64,000 bases of DNA from Niabella sp. (GCA_017744715.1 JAGIAT010000001.1:310001-374000); one strand, 5' to 3'; positions 26,459 through 36,233 are shown, counted from the first letter of the stretch. Numbers and translations are program-made. Notes: generated by a model not told the origin, from the letters alone.

Positions 26459-26727
26459 ACCTGATTTTTGCCGGCAAATGTAGGGTTATTTATCAAATGA
26501 CGGGCGCGGACTTCCAGGCCGGCGGAGCACTCTTGAGGCATCTTCAAAGAATAAAATCCATAAACCCGCAGAAACCGCGTACCTTTGCAACCTTTATGTT
26601 ATTCCGGCCCTGAATTTTTTGCACCCTCCTCCATGCAAAATCCGGTAGCTGTTTAACGTAATGCGGTATCGTATCTTCATTTTTTGTTGCTGGCGCTACC
26701 TGATTTATTCATCTTAATTTTATTCAA

Positions 26728-28017
26728 TTGTCGTTTCATACATTACAACTTATAGATCCCCTTCTTAAGGCATTAAGCAATGAGGGGTATACAACACCCA
26801 CACCGGTACAGGAAAAATCGATACCGGTAATTTTACAAAGAAGAGACCTGCTTGCCTGCGCGCAAACAGGTACCGGTAAAACAGCATCCTTCGCCCTGCC
26901 GTTATTGCAATTGCTGTACAGCCAAGAGCAGGCCGCTTCCCGCCAGCCAAAGGTTTTGGTGCTGGTGCCTACAAGGGAACTGGCGTTGCAGGTGGCAGAG
27001 AGTTTTGCGGCGTATGGTAAGTACCTTCCGCTAAAACAGGTAGTGATCTTTGGCGGTGTTTCGCAACACAACCAGGTAAGGGCATTACAGCAGCCGGTAG
27101 ATGTGTTAATTGCAACGCCCGGCCGTTTGCTCGACCTCATCAGCCAGGGCTATCCCCTCGTAAAAGAAATTCAGTACCTGGTACTGGATGAAGCAGACCG
27201 TATGCTGGATATGGGATTTATACATGACGTAAAAAAGATCCTTGCGCGCCTGCCGCAGGAACGTCAGACCATCTTTTTTTCAGCTACGATGCCGCCGGAG
27301 GTGCAAAAGCTTTCAGATTCCTTACTGAAACACCCCGTAAAAATAGAAATTACTCCACCGGCAACAACCGTAGATAAGATACAGCAGTCTGTATACCATA
27401 CGGAAAAATCGGCTAAGCCGGCATTGCTTTTACATGTGCTAAAGGATTTTGCTGCGGAATCCACACTGGTTTTTGCAAGAACAAAGTATGGTGCAGATAA
27501 GATCGCCAAAGGCCTGAACCGTGCGGGGATTAGCGCGGCCGCCATACATGGCAACAAGTCTCAAAACGCCCGGCAGGCCGCACTCGGGAACTTTAAAACC
27601 GGAAAGATAAGCGTGCTGGTTGCCACAGATATCGCAGCCAGGGGTATTGATGTGGATGGTATGGGCTGTGTAATCAATTATGAATTACCCAATGTGCCGG
27701 AAACCTATGTACACCGCATTGGCCGTACCGGAAGAGCGGGAGCCAGCGGCATTGCCGTATCGTTTTGTGATGCGGAGGAACAACCCTATTTAAAAGATAT
27801 TCAAAAGCTGATCAATAAGACCATTCCTGTTATAAAGGACCATCCCTTCGAGGCGGCAAACGTACCAACGGCCATTGCTCCCAAACCTGCCTCACAGGTG
27901 CCGGCTGAAAAGCGGAATCAGCACTGGAAGCATGGAAAAACGAAACACTTTCATAACCGGAATAAAAAAGAAGGGCACAAGAAAGCGGAACGGCAAGGCA
28001 ACCCGGTAAACAGGTAA
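26728..28017 (+). CDS. DEAD-box RNA helicase, RhlE-like
   Basis: The product has 429 residues and unwinds structured RNA with ATP. Motifs: AQTGTGKT at 45-52, PTRELALQ at 81-88, DEAD at 154-157, SAT at 185-187, ATDIAARGID and HRIGRTGRAG. The C-terminal tail is basic and rich in Lys, His and Asn. The only start that keeps the conserved N-terminus (SFHTLQLIDPLLKAL) is TTG at 26728; the frame is closed by a stop at 26701 and has no ATG in between. A rare start codon can lower translation. The gene is followed by about 900 bp without a confident gene. Confidence 0.95.
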   Translation: MSFHTLQLIDPLLKALSNEGYTTPTPVQEKSIPVILQRRDLLACAQTGTGKTASFALPLLQLLYSQEQAASRQPKVLVLVPTRELALQVAESFAAYGKYLPLKQVVIFGGVSQHNQVRALQQPVDVLIATPGRLLDLISQGYPLVKEIQYLVLDEADRMLDMGFIHDVKKILARLPQERQTIFFSATMPPEVQKLSDSLLKHPVKIEITPPATTVDKIQQSVYHTEKSAKPALLLHVLKDFAAESTLVFARTKYGADKIAKGLNRAGISAAAIHGNKSQNARQAALGNFKTGKISVLVATDIAARGIDVDGMGCVINYELPNVPETYVHRIGRTGRAGASGIAVSFCDAEEQPYLKDIQKLINKTIPVIKDHPFEAANVPTAIAPKPASQVPAEKRNQHWKHGKTKHFHNRNKKEGHKKAERQGNPVNR

Positions 28018-28917
28018 GCATCGCTTCTTTTGCAAGTATGCCGGGGGTAGCGCTATGCGGCTGAGGGAATACGTTTCTTCATCAGATCAATGGCCTGCTC
28101 CCGGCTTTCAAATATCCTGTGAAAATTAACCAGCTTCGTTGCCTGTTATACGGCCGGACCATCAGGAAATAAAACACGTGGGGCCATGAATGCAGCCAAA
28201 TACGAAGATGCGCTGCCGGGCCAACGCATCCTGTCTGATTAAAACTCCTGTACATATCTGTATAATGCATTCCCGGTCTTAAATGATGGATAAGGGCACA
28301 CCCATCATTCCGGCGGTATGGTTATATGATAGAACGTTTGGATGCCAATAATCGAATTGGCTGACAAATACTTCCGGGTCGTTATTTTCAATGAAAAGCA
28401 TTACCGAACTATTTACGGCAATGGTTGTTATATATCTGTATACAGCTAACCTGTTCGTTCTGCAGGTTGTTTTACGTTTGCAGCGCCTGTATCAGGGTTT
28501 AGAATGACTCATTCGCTTTAAATTATTAAAATGCCCAATGCACATCGTTCTTTGCAAACCGTTACGGTTTTTCTTAAAAATGTTAAAATAAGTGCTGCTC
28601 ATATCTGTTTTACAGGAGATGCGATCGCTTTGCTGGGTAAGTATACGGCCAGGGACGGCGTGTTACACCTGGATGACTGGCATTGGCATAAGGAACAAAG
28701 AGGCGGGGCTGTTTTTTATATTATTACAAATCTCAAACAACTAAAACCGTAGTCATTAAAAGGCCGGCTTCACGATGTACAATATTTAACAGAAGCTGTC
28801 GGAAAAAAATGGTATATTCAGCAACGGTTAATTACTCCACTGATTGTTCTACTGTTTTAGTAAGGCAACCGTATAGTAGCCCGGGCTTGTGCTTCGGCTT
28901 ACTTAAAACAACAACAA
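28018..28917. other. Sparse region between the helicase and the KAS III-like gene
   Basis: About 900 bases without a confident gene. On the minus strand a possible decayed frame ends at 28053 (RIFESREQAIDLMKKRIP, with an in-frame TAA earlier). On the plus strand 28531-28752 is open for 73 codons; the protein has no recognisable features. Neither is strong enough to call as an intact gene. Confidence 0.6.
28053..28215 (-). pseudogene. Possible decayed gene fragment
   Basis: The minus-strand reading YLAAFMAPRVLFPDGPAV, TAA, QATKLVNFHRIFESREQ, then AIDLMKKRIPSAA and a stop looks protein-like on both sides of the internal TAA. The amphipathic ending resembles the C-terminal helix of a small alpha/beta domain. 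I cannot name the family. Confidence 0.25.
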
Positions 28918-29988
28918 ATGAAATTTTCTTCAGTCATTACCGGGTCCGGGGCGTATATACCCGGGGATGTACGCAGGAATGATGATTTTAAAGACCATGC
29001 TTTTTTTGAGCCATCCGGAATGCCGCTAACAACCGTAACGGGCGTTATCATTGATAAATTTAAAGCGATTACGGGTATCAGCGAACGGCGCTATGCTCCG
29101 GAACACATCAATACTTCCGATATGGCCGCCGCCGCCGGATGGCAGGCATTATTGAACAGTGGCATCGATCCCGAAACACTGGATCAGATAGTGGTTGCAC
29201 ACAATTTTGGAGATGTTACCTACGGAACGGTGCAGTCGCAGAATGTACCCACACTTGCCAGTAATGTAAAGCATATACTGGGCATCAGCCGGCCGGAGTG
29301 TATTGCCTACGATGTACTGGTGGGATGTCCGGGATGGCTGCATGCCGTTATCCAATCCCATGCCTGGTTCACCGCAGGAATGGCTCAGAAAGTATTGTTG
29401 ATCGGCGCAGAAACATTGTCGCGTGTAATTGATACAGCTGACCGCGACAGCATGATCTTTTCCGATGGCGCCGGGGCGGTTGTAATGGAATACAAACTTT
29501 CAACTGACGAAGGGGCGGGCATATTGAGTTGCTGCGCGCAAACCCATAGTACGGAGGAAGCGGATTATATAAACATGGGTGAAAGTTACAGGCAGAACGG
29601 AAGCAATACCCTGTTCATTAAAATGAAAGGACGGAAGGTGTATGAATATGCATTGAAGCATGTTCCGGCTGCAATGAAAGCATGTCTTGATAAAAGCGGT
29701 GTTGCTGTCAACGAAGTAAAAAAGATCCTTATTCATCAGGCCAATGAAAAAATGGACGAGGAAATTGTAAAGCGGCTTTACGATCTTTATGATGCCGTTC
29801 CTCCCCGGGATGTAATGCCCATGAGCATTCAGTGGCTGGGCAACAGTTCGGTAGCCACAATTCCTACCTTATATCATTTGATACGAAGTAATAAACTGGA
29901 GGGGCATTCCATTTCAAAAGGGGATGTTATCCTCTTTGCTTCGGTGGGCGCAGGAATGAATATCAATGCGGTTTGTTACCGGGCCTGA
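28918..29988 (+). CDS. 3-oxoacyl-ACP synthase III-like protein (KAS III)
   Basis: The product has 356 residues with the KAS III catalytic triad: Cys137 in VLVGCPGW, His273 in LIHQAN and Asn309 in WLGNSSVATIP. KAS III enzymes start fatty acid chains from acyl-CoA and malonyl-ACP. It stands alone, away from the acpP-fabF pair at 53.3 kb, and has a longer N-terminal part (a loop at residues 20-45) than housekeeping FabH (about 320 residues). It may be a specialised homologue acting in a secondary lipid or other Claisen-type pathway. Confidence 0.88.
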   Translation: MKFSSVITGSGAYIPGDVRRNDDFKDHAFFEPSGMPLTTVTGVIIDKFKAITGISERRYAPEHINTSDMAAAAGWQALLNSGIDPETLDQIVVAHNFGDVTYGTVQSQNVPTLASNVKHILGISRPECIAYDVLVGCPGWLHAVIQSHAWFTAGMAQKVLLIGAETLSRVIDTADRDSMIFSDGAGAVVMEYKLSTDEGAGILSCCAQTHSTEEADYINMGESYRQNGSNTLFIKMKGRKVYEYALKHVPAAMKACLDKSGVAVNEVKKILIHQANEKMDEEIVKRLYDLYDAVPPRDVMPMSIQWLGNSSVATIPTLYHLIRSNKLEGHSISKGDVILFASVGAGMNINAVCYRA

Positions 29989-30187
29989 TGCAGGCAATTC
30001 CCATTTATGTACGATTGCGTGAGGCCGGTGTAAATGCAGCAAATAAATGCCGGCAGGTACTGATTACCCCTTGGTATGTTACAAATCCGGTGCGCCCTGA
30101 AGCACTACCTTCAACCGCTGTTTCAAACGGATAGCCCAGTTGTACAAACCGGCAATACCTGGTGTGTATTGTAAATTGGTTACCGGT

Positions 30188-30463
30188 CTATTCAGAAATA
30201 AAAACATGCCACCGGAGCCAGTTGAAAACCGACAGCTCACTTTTAGCCTCCTCCGGAATACCGGAGTGAATTTTTTGTTCAATGATCTTTCCCTCACGTA
30301 ACGTAAAGCGATCGGAAAGTGAAGCATAAAAATTTATAAGGAACAGTACCTGATCCCCGTTGTTTTTATCAAAGCTTCTGCGGCTGGGTTGTCCTTTAAA
30401 AACGTGTTCGCTACTGCTCCAACTGTAATGTTTATGTGCCAGGTCTTGTTTTTGAAAATGCAT
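30188..30463 (-). CDS. Conserved-looking small hypothetical protein
   Basis: The product has 91 residues, no signal peptide and no membrane segment. It is polar and aromatic (KQDLAHKHYSWSSSEH, GDQVLFLINFYASL, then IEQKIHSGIP). The codon use looks like that of real genes. The stretch SVFNWLRWHVF at the end is amphipathic. I cannot assign a family. It is flanked by long spaces on both sides, so it is probably transcribed alone. Confidence 0.5.
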   Translation of the reverse strand: MHFQKQDLAHKHYSWSSSEHVFKGQPSRRSFDKNNGDQVLFLINFYASLSDRFTLREGKIIEQKIHSGIPEEAKSELSVFNWLRWHVFISE

Positions 30464-31070
30464 GACATTCTTTTTAAATGTTAATAATGATCATCTCCGG
30501 GCCGGTCTTTAAAACAGTAAGCGCGGTGGGTTTTAACTTAAGCGGATTGTTTGCAATATGCCCTTTTTATCAAAGGAACCTGGTTAATGCCGGGTATAGG
30601 TTCACAACCTTGACAGGTTCTGTCAAACACTTCAACCTACTATCATCAGGCATTCCGGAAACCTGATCATTCACGTATATTGATTTGGCTCAAAACAGAA
30701 AGAGGAGAATAGTATACAATAGCATCAGAACGCTTTCAATCAAGCCAGGATGATTCTTCTATGTATTATGAAGATAAGCCTTTTATTTCATAGTTCCATA
30801 AAAATTATTTAGGAAGGATAACCCGCTGCAATACGGGTATCCGGTTGTTGGGTTAATAGCATTCATCGCATTTAACCGGTATGCTAACAAGCTGGGGGTA
30901 ACAGTGTTAGGGGCAGAAATGAAACAAAAGAGGCAATATGCGCCTTTATCCGTATCTTTGCACGGTTAATTTGAGTCACTGCTCTATTATAAGCACTTGC
31001 TTTTCGGCTTTACCGCTTTATATATTTTGCCTTTTCTCGAATCTTTTATCACCGTATTAAAATTAAAACA
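30464..31070. other. Long intergenic region upstream of the RRM gene
   Basis: About 600 bases without a credible gene. It contains a 7-bp inverted repeat around 30610-30626 (TTGACAG/CTGTCAA, 3-nt centre) and an exact -7 box at 30953-30960. From there a leader of about 100 nt precedes the RRM gene, long enough for regulation by RNA structure. Confidence 0.6.
30953..30960 (+). promoter_or_regulatory. -7 box of the RRM/cold-shock gene cluster
   Basis: TATCTTTG matches TAnnTTTG exactly. It implies a 5' leader of about 100 nt before ATG 31071. Confidence 0.5.
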
Positions 31071-31343
31071 ATGAACATTTTTGTGTCCAATCTTGGGTAC
31101 AGTTTCAGTACTGAAGACCTTACTGAATTATTTGCAACCTACGGGCCTGTAGAATCCGCCCGTGTAATCACCGACAAATTTACCAAACAAAGCAGGGGCT
31201 TTGGCTTTGTGGAAATGCCTGATGAAGCTGCCGCTACAAAAGCAATTAAAGACTTAAATGGTACCATGCAGGACGGACGCTCCATTAAGGTAATGGAAGC
31301 CCGCCCGAAAGAAGAAAAGAGCAGCTATTCCAACCGGTGGTAA
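31071..31343 (+). CDS. RRM-domain RNA-binding protein
   Basis: The product has 90 residues and consists of one RNA recognition motif. RNP2 is IFVSNL at 3-8 and RNP1 is RGFGFVEM at 42-49. The tail is short and basic. Such single-RRM proteins in bacteria are often induced by cold and bind single-stranded RNA. It heads a cluster with an 85-residue unknown protein and a cold-shock-domain protein, all on the plus strand with gaps of about 50 bp. Confidence 0.95.
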   Translation: MNIFVSNLGYSFSTEDLTELFATYGPVESARVITDKFTKQSRGFGFVEMPDEAAATKAIKDLNGTMQDGRSIKVMEARPKEEKSSYSNRW

Positions 31344-31390
31344 AAATGAAATGCCGGTTCTGTAGTTAAAAACACTAAAAAGAAAAATTT

Positions 31391-31648
31391 ATGGACGTAC
31401 AAGCAATAGAAAAATTTTTAACCTCGGCTACAAAAAATACCGGGGCAGTAAATATTCACTTTAAAGACCGCTCTACCGTAACCGGCATTTTTATCAACTC
31501 GCGCGACTATGACGAATTGAAGGCTAAAAACTTCTGGCGGGTTGTGAGTTCAAAAAACGTACAACTATGGGAGCGCACCGGGGATGTAAACCTGTCCCGC
31601 TTATTTAGCGGATCGGGGTTCACCCGTCTGAGTGCTGCCGCAAAATAG
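31391..31648 (+). CDS. Small hypothetical protein between RRM and cold-shock genes
   Basis: The product has 85 residues, is soluble and is not assigned to a family. It has the pattern GAVNIHFKDRSTVTGIF, INSRDYDELKAKNFWRV, DVNLSRLFSGSGFTRL. The beta-rich first half with IHFKDRSTVTG resembles small OB or Sm-like strands, which would fit RNA binding, but this is a guess. It lies 47 bp after the RRM gene and 46 bp before the cold-shock gene, so the three probably share a transcript. Confidence 0.72.
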   Translation: MDVQAIEKFLTSATKNTGAVNIHFKDRSTVTGIFINSRDYDELKAKNFWRVVSSKNVQLWERTGDVNLSRLFSGSGFTRLSAAAK

Positions 31649-31694
31649 GATGCTATAACAACGACCACATCATTTATTCATTTAAAACAATCGA

Positions 31695-32132
31695 ATGGGA
31701 GAAACCTGGAACAAAAGAGAAAGAGAACAAAAAAAGCGAAACGCTAAAAAACAAAAAGAAGAACGGAAACAGGAACGTAAGGAGCATGCCGGAAAGGCCA
31801 AGGGGCTGGATGATATGCTGGCTTATGTAGATGAATACGGCAATCTGTCGGCAACACCGCCGCCTGAACGAAAAGCTGTAAAGATCGACAACATACCTCC
31901 TGTGGTGGCCAATAGCCGTGAGCTGAATGCTATTGATGACACCCGCAAGGGAGTGGTTACTTTTTACGACAGCAATAAAGGATATGGATTTATAAAAGAC
32001 AGCACTACAGGGGAAAGTATCTTTGTGCATGTAAACTCCACATCAGTACAACTGAAAGAGCAATTGAAAGTTGCTTTTGAGGTGCAGAAGGGCCCCAAGG
32101 GCATGGTAGCTGTAAATGTAACGGCGGCCTAA
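31695..32132 (+). CDS. Cold-shock domain protein with basic N-terminal extension
   Basis: The product has 145 residues. Residues 1-35 are almost all Lys, Arg, Glu and Gln (a charged helix). The cold-shock domain is at about 85-145 with RNP1 KGYGFIKD (95-102) and RNP2 SIFVHV (108-113). It is likely an RNA chaperone. Together with the RRM protein and the nearby RhlE-like helicase it points to a local group of RNA-remodelling genes. Confidence 0.93.
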   Translation: MGETWNKREREQKKRNAKKQKEERKQERKEHAGKAKGLDDMLAYVDEYGNLSATPPPERKAVKIDNIPPVVANSRELNAIDDTRKGVVTFYDSNKGYGFIKDSTTGESIFVHVNSTSVQLKEQLKVAFEVQKGPKGMVAVNVTAA

Positions 32133-32405
32133 GAGCAGGCGCAGAACCTGCAATGCCCGGCCAAAAGAATAGCCGCATTACAATGCCGGCTATCTGCTGT
32201 AGGTCTGGCCAAAAAATAATATAATGCTTCTAAACCGGAAGCAGCGGGGAGACTACTGCCGTCTAAACGTTTACAACGGCCTTTACGCCTTAACATACCA
32301 GAAAGGCAAGCTGTTTCAACGCCGGCCTTTCCACGTGTAATGCCGGTTATCGCCTGATTTGAAGAACCGTTTTTGCTTTCCGATACCAGGGAAGCATTTT
32401 TTTTA

Positions 32406-33524
32406 TTATATTTTATTTTCATTAGAAAGTTCCTCCGGCTCGCCTTTTTGCTGATAATTGGCAACGGTGGCCAACAGCTCGCTCCGGTACTGGTAGATCT
32501 CATCCAGTGAGGTTAATAGTTTTTTCTCCCCGTTGTCTTTACCGTTATGAAACAGTTCCAGGTACTTTTTGGAAAAATTAAAATGCAGCCGGGCCAGCGG
32601 TTTCCGGTTGTTGTCGTCCAGTAAAATACCAAAATAGGATTGTGTATCCCTGAAGGCGATCCTGGCGGCAGGCACCACTTCTCTCAAAATAGCCTTAATG
32701 ATCTGTGCACCTTCTGTTTCCTCTTCGGTGGTAATAAATTTCGGAGCTTCGGTATTCCCATCTACGGAAGGCACTTCGGCGTGGTCTGATTTTGACGGAT
32801 TTTTTTCATTGATGTTTAAGGCACTCTTCAGCCTGGAATTGATGGACTCATTGATCGTGTTGGACAGGGCTCTCCGGGCATACTCCTTAAAACCGGCCAG
32901 CCGGGATGCGGTCAGCGGTTTTTCATAAAAGCGGTTGACCAGAAGCTTCACCAGTTCATCCGATGGCTCCTGGAGCTCTTTTTCAAACTCATTACGGATG
33001 GCCTTTATATACTTTAAGTCCTCTGCAGAATCCAGGATGCCTGTGAAGTCGTAACCCTGTTTGGTGAACTTTTCGAGCAGCTTGATGCTGGAGTCTTTCA
33101 GGTTGGCCAGCTCCAGGGTAAAAAAGGGTTTGTCATCCATAATGTTCGGACGCTCCAGGTCTGCATAGAAATTATAGACCAACCCGTTGGTGAGCACTCC
33201 AAACCTCGACTTGGATACATGAAAGTACCGGTGCAGCTGGGAGTTGTGCGCATCTGCATGCTCTTTCCAGTGCTTGCACTCAATGATCAGCACCGGTTCG
33301 CCATCTTTTTTAATCACATAATCGATCTTTTCACCCTTCTTGGTACCGATGTCGCAAATGCATTCAGGGATCACTTCCGTTGGATTGAAAATGTCGTAAC
33401 CAATAGCCTGGATGAAGGGCATCACAAAGGCATTCTTCGTAGCTTCTTCCGTATGGATCTGTTCCTTTAACGCATCTACCCGCTGATGTAGCTGCTCCAG
33501 CTTCAGTTTTAAATCGTTCTCCAT
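32406..33524 (-). CDS. Stand-alone type I restriction HsdR_N-like nuclease domain protein
   Basis: The product has 372 residues. The N-terminal part matches HsdR N-terminal domains: helical start, QAIGYDIFNPTEVIPE, then the PD-(D/E)XK core with Asp68 (EKIDYVI) and Glu82-x-Lys84 (LIIECKHWKE). There is no helicase domain and no methylase or specificity gene nearby, so it is not a full type I system. The C-terminal 100 residues (IIKAILREVVPAARIAFRD) form a second domain found in similar solitary proteins. It may be a host-encoded nuclease or a defence gene; unproven. Confidence 0.85.
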   Translation of the reverse strand: MENDLKLKLEQLHQRVDALKEQIHTEEATKNAFVMPFIQAIGYDIFNPTEVIPECICDIGTKKGEKIDYVIKKDGEPVLIIECKHWKEHADAHNSQLHRYFHVSKSRFGVLTNGLVYNFYADLERPNIMDDKPFFTLELANLKDSSIKLLEKFTKQGYDFTGILDSAEDLKYIKAIRNEFEKELQEPSDELVKLLVNRFYEKPLTASRLAGFKEYARRALSNTINESINSRLKSALNINEKNPSKSDHAEVPSVDGNTEAPKFITTEEETEGAQIIKAILREVVPAARIAFRDTQSYFGILLDDNNRKPLARLHFNFSKKYLELFHNGKDNGEKKLLTSLDEIYQYRSELLATVANYQQKGEPEELSNENKI

Positions 33525-33745
33525 TTTATGACAGTTGTTTTATAAATATGAATGGTAAAAAATAAAAAGAGTCTGTTACATTGCATATTCCTTCTGCTGC
33601 TAAGGTAGAATGCGATACCGGCGTCAATTACGGGAATCCGTAAACAGGCGATTTATTTTTGAAGAAAGCATTTATGCAAAAAGCAGGCAATGCATTGCGC
33701 GGCCTGGTTCTACAGCATTCCCGTTGTAGTATCAGCTGAATGTTT

Positions 33746-34243
33746 TTAACGGTGCCGCCATTCCCAGGGAGCCACGGGCTTTTCATCTGCCCAAAGCCCT
33801 TTCCGGTGTAACCGGGCAGCTGCTTCCAGTGCCGCATATCCGGCATCAGTGGAGTACTTTTTAAAGTGCCAGGCCAGTCCATTGCGCACCAGTTCCTGGT
33901 TAAGATTGCTTCCGTCCTCCAGCATCACCTCTGCAATTAGCCGTTTGTTCCGGTCGTATTTGTAATGATGCAGCAGGAGTACATATTTTCCAAAGCAGCG
34001 GTCGGAAACAAATTGTTTGGCACGGCTTCCGAAGGGCTGCTTCTTTTCCGGGCAGTCGATATGTGCAAGTCGTACCACCTGTTCGCTGCCATCCATTAAC
34101 ACTACAAAGGTGTCGCCATCTTTTACACCGGTTACCTTATAAGCGTTTCCGGCATGGGGCATCACTTTGTGATACGGGTTGCCCGATAGCCCGTTGCATC
34201 CCGCTAAAAACAGCAAAAGCACCGTGGTATACCAATGAATCAT
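33746..34243 (-). CDS. Thermonuclease family (SNase-like) lipoprotein
   Basis: The product has 165 residues from ATG 34243. Its signal ends with the lipobox FLAGC, so it is anchored to the membrane. The SNase core follows: VKDGDTFVVLMDGSEQVVRL with the metal-binding Asp, HIDCPEKKQPFG with catalytic-type residues, and YDRNKRLIAEV with a second Arg. It likely cleaves nucleic acid outside the cytosol. Starts further upstream (34279) add residues before the signal. The next gene on this strand, at 34345, is a membrane protein of unknown role. Confidence 0.9.
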   Translation of the reverse strand: MIHWYTTVLLLFLAGCNGLSGNPYHKVMPHAGNAYKVTGVKDGDTFVVLMDGSEQVVRLAHIDCPEKKQPFGSRAKQFVSDRCFGKYVLLLHHYKYDRNKRLIAEVMLEDGSNLNQELVRNGLAWHFKKYSTDAGYAALEAAARLHRKGLWADEKPVAPWEWRHR

Positions 34244-34344
34244 ATGATTATGCGTGTTATGTGCCATACAAACATACACGAGTACCGGCAGTTGAGCGGG
34301 GTGCAGCCATGCCTGAATTAAAAGCAGGTGCCCGGGTAAGATTC

Positions 34345-35322
34345 CTACTGCTTCAGGGGGCGTATATGGGTTTCATACATATGTTCGGTTAATGGTTTCA
34401 GCGATTTTTCTGTATACACCGGATGGTCGCCCTTCCTGGTATAATACTCAATGCCACCGTTGAGCCGTATATAAGATACCCGGTTAATACCGGCTTCCGT
34501 AATGGTATCCGGCCGGGTTATTTTTTTAAAATGGAACAGTTTCTCCGTATCCATCGGAATAACCAGCGACCCGTATACTTTTTGATCGCAGGATACAGGC
34601 TGGTAATGATCGCCGGCCCAGTACATACAGGCCCCTGCATCCGAAAAGCCTTCCTTTATATACTTATAAACAGGCAAACTGGCAGATACAAGGGCTGCTG
34701 CCGCCAGCGGGATGGTTATGGCTTTAAAATGGAATTTAGATTTGGCGGGGGCTTGCCCGGTTGTTGAAAACATCATGGATCTGCCGTTCACCGCTGCAGC
34801 GGCCGCTGTGGTTGCAGTGTCGGGCGCGGGTACATCGGCTTCGCCGGTATCTTCCGGGGGCGCTGCGGCGGAAATCGTTGTTTGCTCCCCATCGGGGAAT
34901 GCTTCGTTCTGTTTTTCTTCGGGAAACGGGTCTGTGATAAAGGCTTCTTCCGTTTTGTTGGCCCCCTTTTTTTTCCATTGGTCCAAAGGCCTGGGTTCAA
35001 AACTGATCAGCCAGGCCAGCAGTTCAATATTTTTATGGCTGGTTTCAATTGCCGGGTCATCTAAAAAATTAATCAGGGGCCTGAACTTATGGATACCGAA
35101 ATTTTCAATGACATGCCGGTAGTTTTTCTGATCCACTTGCGTTCCAAAAAATGTCCGCAAGGTCTGCTCGTCTTTCAGCTCCAATTGTTCCGAACATACG
35201 ATCAGGCATTCATCTCTTAATAGAGCAGGGGTAGGAACACTAAGGTTGGACGACAGTTTGCCGGCGGCTTTTTTTTGCGCGTAGTACTGTAGTATCTGGT
35301 CTATGTAGTCCTTGTAATACAT
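34345..35322 (-). CDS. Hypothetical membrane protein with mid-protein transmembrane helix
   Basis: The product has 325 residues. The N-terminal 110 residues form a soluble helical domain (YYKDYIDQILQYYAQKK; LRTFFGTQVDQKNYRHVIENF), followed by a low-complexity acidic, Ala/Pro/Thr-rich linker (110-200). A transmembrane helix lies near 205-222 (ITIPLAAAALVSASLPVYKYI), then a 100-residue extracytoplasmic C-terminal domain with two Cys. This inside-linker-helix-outside layout resembles a signalling or anti-sigma-like protein, but no family is recognised. Confidence 0.7.
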   Translation of the reverse strand: MYYKDYIDQILQYYAQKKAAGKLSSNLSVPTPALLRDECLIVCSEQLELKDEQTLRTFFGTQVDQKNYRHVIENFGIHKFRPLINFLDDPAIETSHKNIELLAWLISFEPRPLDQWKKKGANKTEEAFITDPFPEEKQNEAFPDGEQTTISAAAPPEDTGEADVPAPDTATTAAAAAVNGRSMMFSTTGQAPAKSKFHFKAITIPLAAAALVSASLPVYKYIKEGFSDAGACMYWAGDHYQPVSCDQKVYGSLVIPMDTEKLFHFKKITRPDTITEAGINRVSYIRLNGGIEYYTRKGDHPVYTEKSLKPLTEHMYETHIRPLKQ

Positions 35323-35513
35323 ATTACAAAGATTGTGCGCTAATCATGCCGAAGTTTACGGGATCCCGTAAAAGTGTCGGTGGCAGGTTATTTCAACCCG
35401 GATGTAAGGATCTGCGGCAAATGCTGAGGATCTTCCCTGGTCCGGCATACTCCGGGTACACAGCAAGCTGAGTTATTGCTTACGTACGGGTTAAAGATGC
35501 CGGAGAAGGAATC

Positions 35514-36020
35514 TTAGGAAGCTTTCATTTGCTCAACGGCTTTCCACCCTTCCGGTGTTATGCCCATGATTTCCGTAACCACACCCAGTAGTTGGTAAGT
35601 GTCAAAGAATGCCATCCGTGCAATGGGGTGCGCTACTTCGCTGATAATCGTTTGTCCCTGTTTGCGCAGCGCACCGGTAACCTGCTCAAAACCTTCTACC
35701 GGCAGCCGGTAAGCCAGGTGCTGAATACCACCTGCCGGGCATCGGGCCAGGTAATCATGAAACATGCTTTGACCGGAAAGCGGTTGCACCAGTTCAATAA
35801 ACGTACCTCCGTTATAGGTTTGTGTGGTCAGCCATTCCCCGGCTACCACCCGGTTATAATAGGTCATTCCAAGGTCCTGTGCCCGCACCTGTTGAACGGG
35901 AGGAAAACCGGCAACACCCAAGGTGCCTGTCAGCATTGTAACGGCGGCCTGGATGTTGGGAACCACCCAGCCTATCTGCGCCAGTTCAAGCCCTGCGATA
36001 GGATTGTGTGTACTGTTCAT
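35514..36020 (-). CDS. VOC (glyoxalase/bleomycin resistance) family protein
   Basis: The product has 168 residues with vicinal-oxygen-chelate beta-alpha-beta modules. Possible metal ligands are His in GIQHLAYRLP and Glu in FIELVQP and VVTEIMG. The active-site His/Glu pattern suggests a dioxygenase- or glyoxalase-like fold, but the substrate is unknown. It is divergent from the MarR regulator at 36275 across 254 bp that carry an 11-bp dyad, so the regulator may control it. Confidence 0.88.
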   Translation of the reverse strand: MNSTHNPIAGLELAQIGWVVPNIQAAVTMLTGTLGVAGFPPVQQVRAQDLGMTYYNRVVAGEWLTTQTYNGGTFIELVQPLSGQSMFHDYLARCPAGGIQHLAYRLPVEGFEQVTGALRKQGQTIISEVAHPIARMAFFDTYQLLGVVTEIMGITPEGWKAVEQMKAS

Positions 36021-36233
36021 AATTGTTTCTTTTTAATGAGGTAAAGTTAGCATGCAGCATGTTCCCGTTGCAGGGGTATTTATGCCAGTATGCGGGCGGC
36101 TTGCGGCGCTTTTTCCCGGTGCACCATAAGCGCCCCCTGGAAACCCGGTGAAATGGCCTTGCTGCGCCACTCACCGGTTTTTTTTTGGGGTGTTACCGGT
36201 TTAGAAGATAAAAATTTGCAAACCCGGGGATAG

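Noticed and set aside
28531..28752. 73-codon open frame before the KAS III-like gene
   Set aside because: It has plausible composition but no family features or promoter; too weak to list as a gene.
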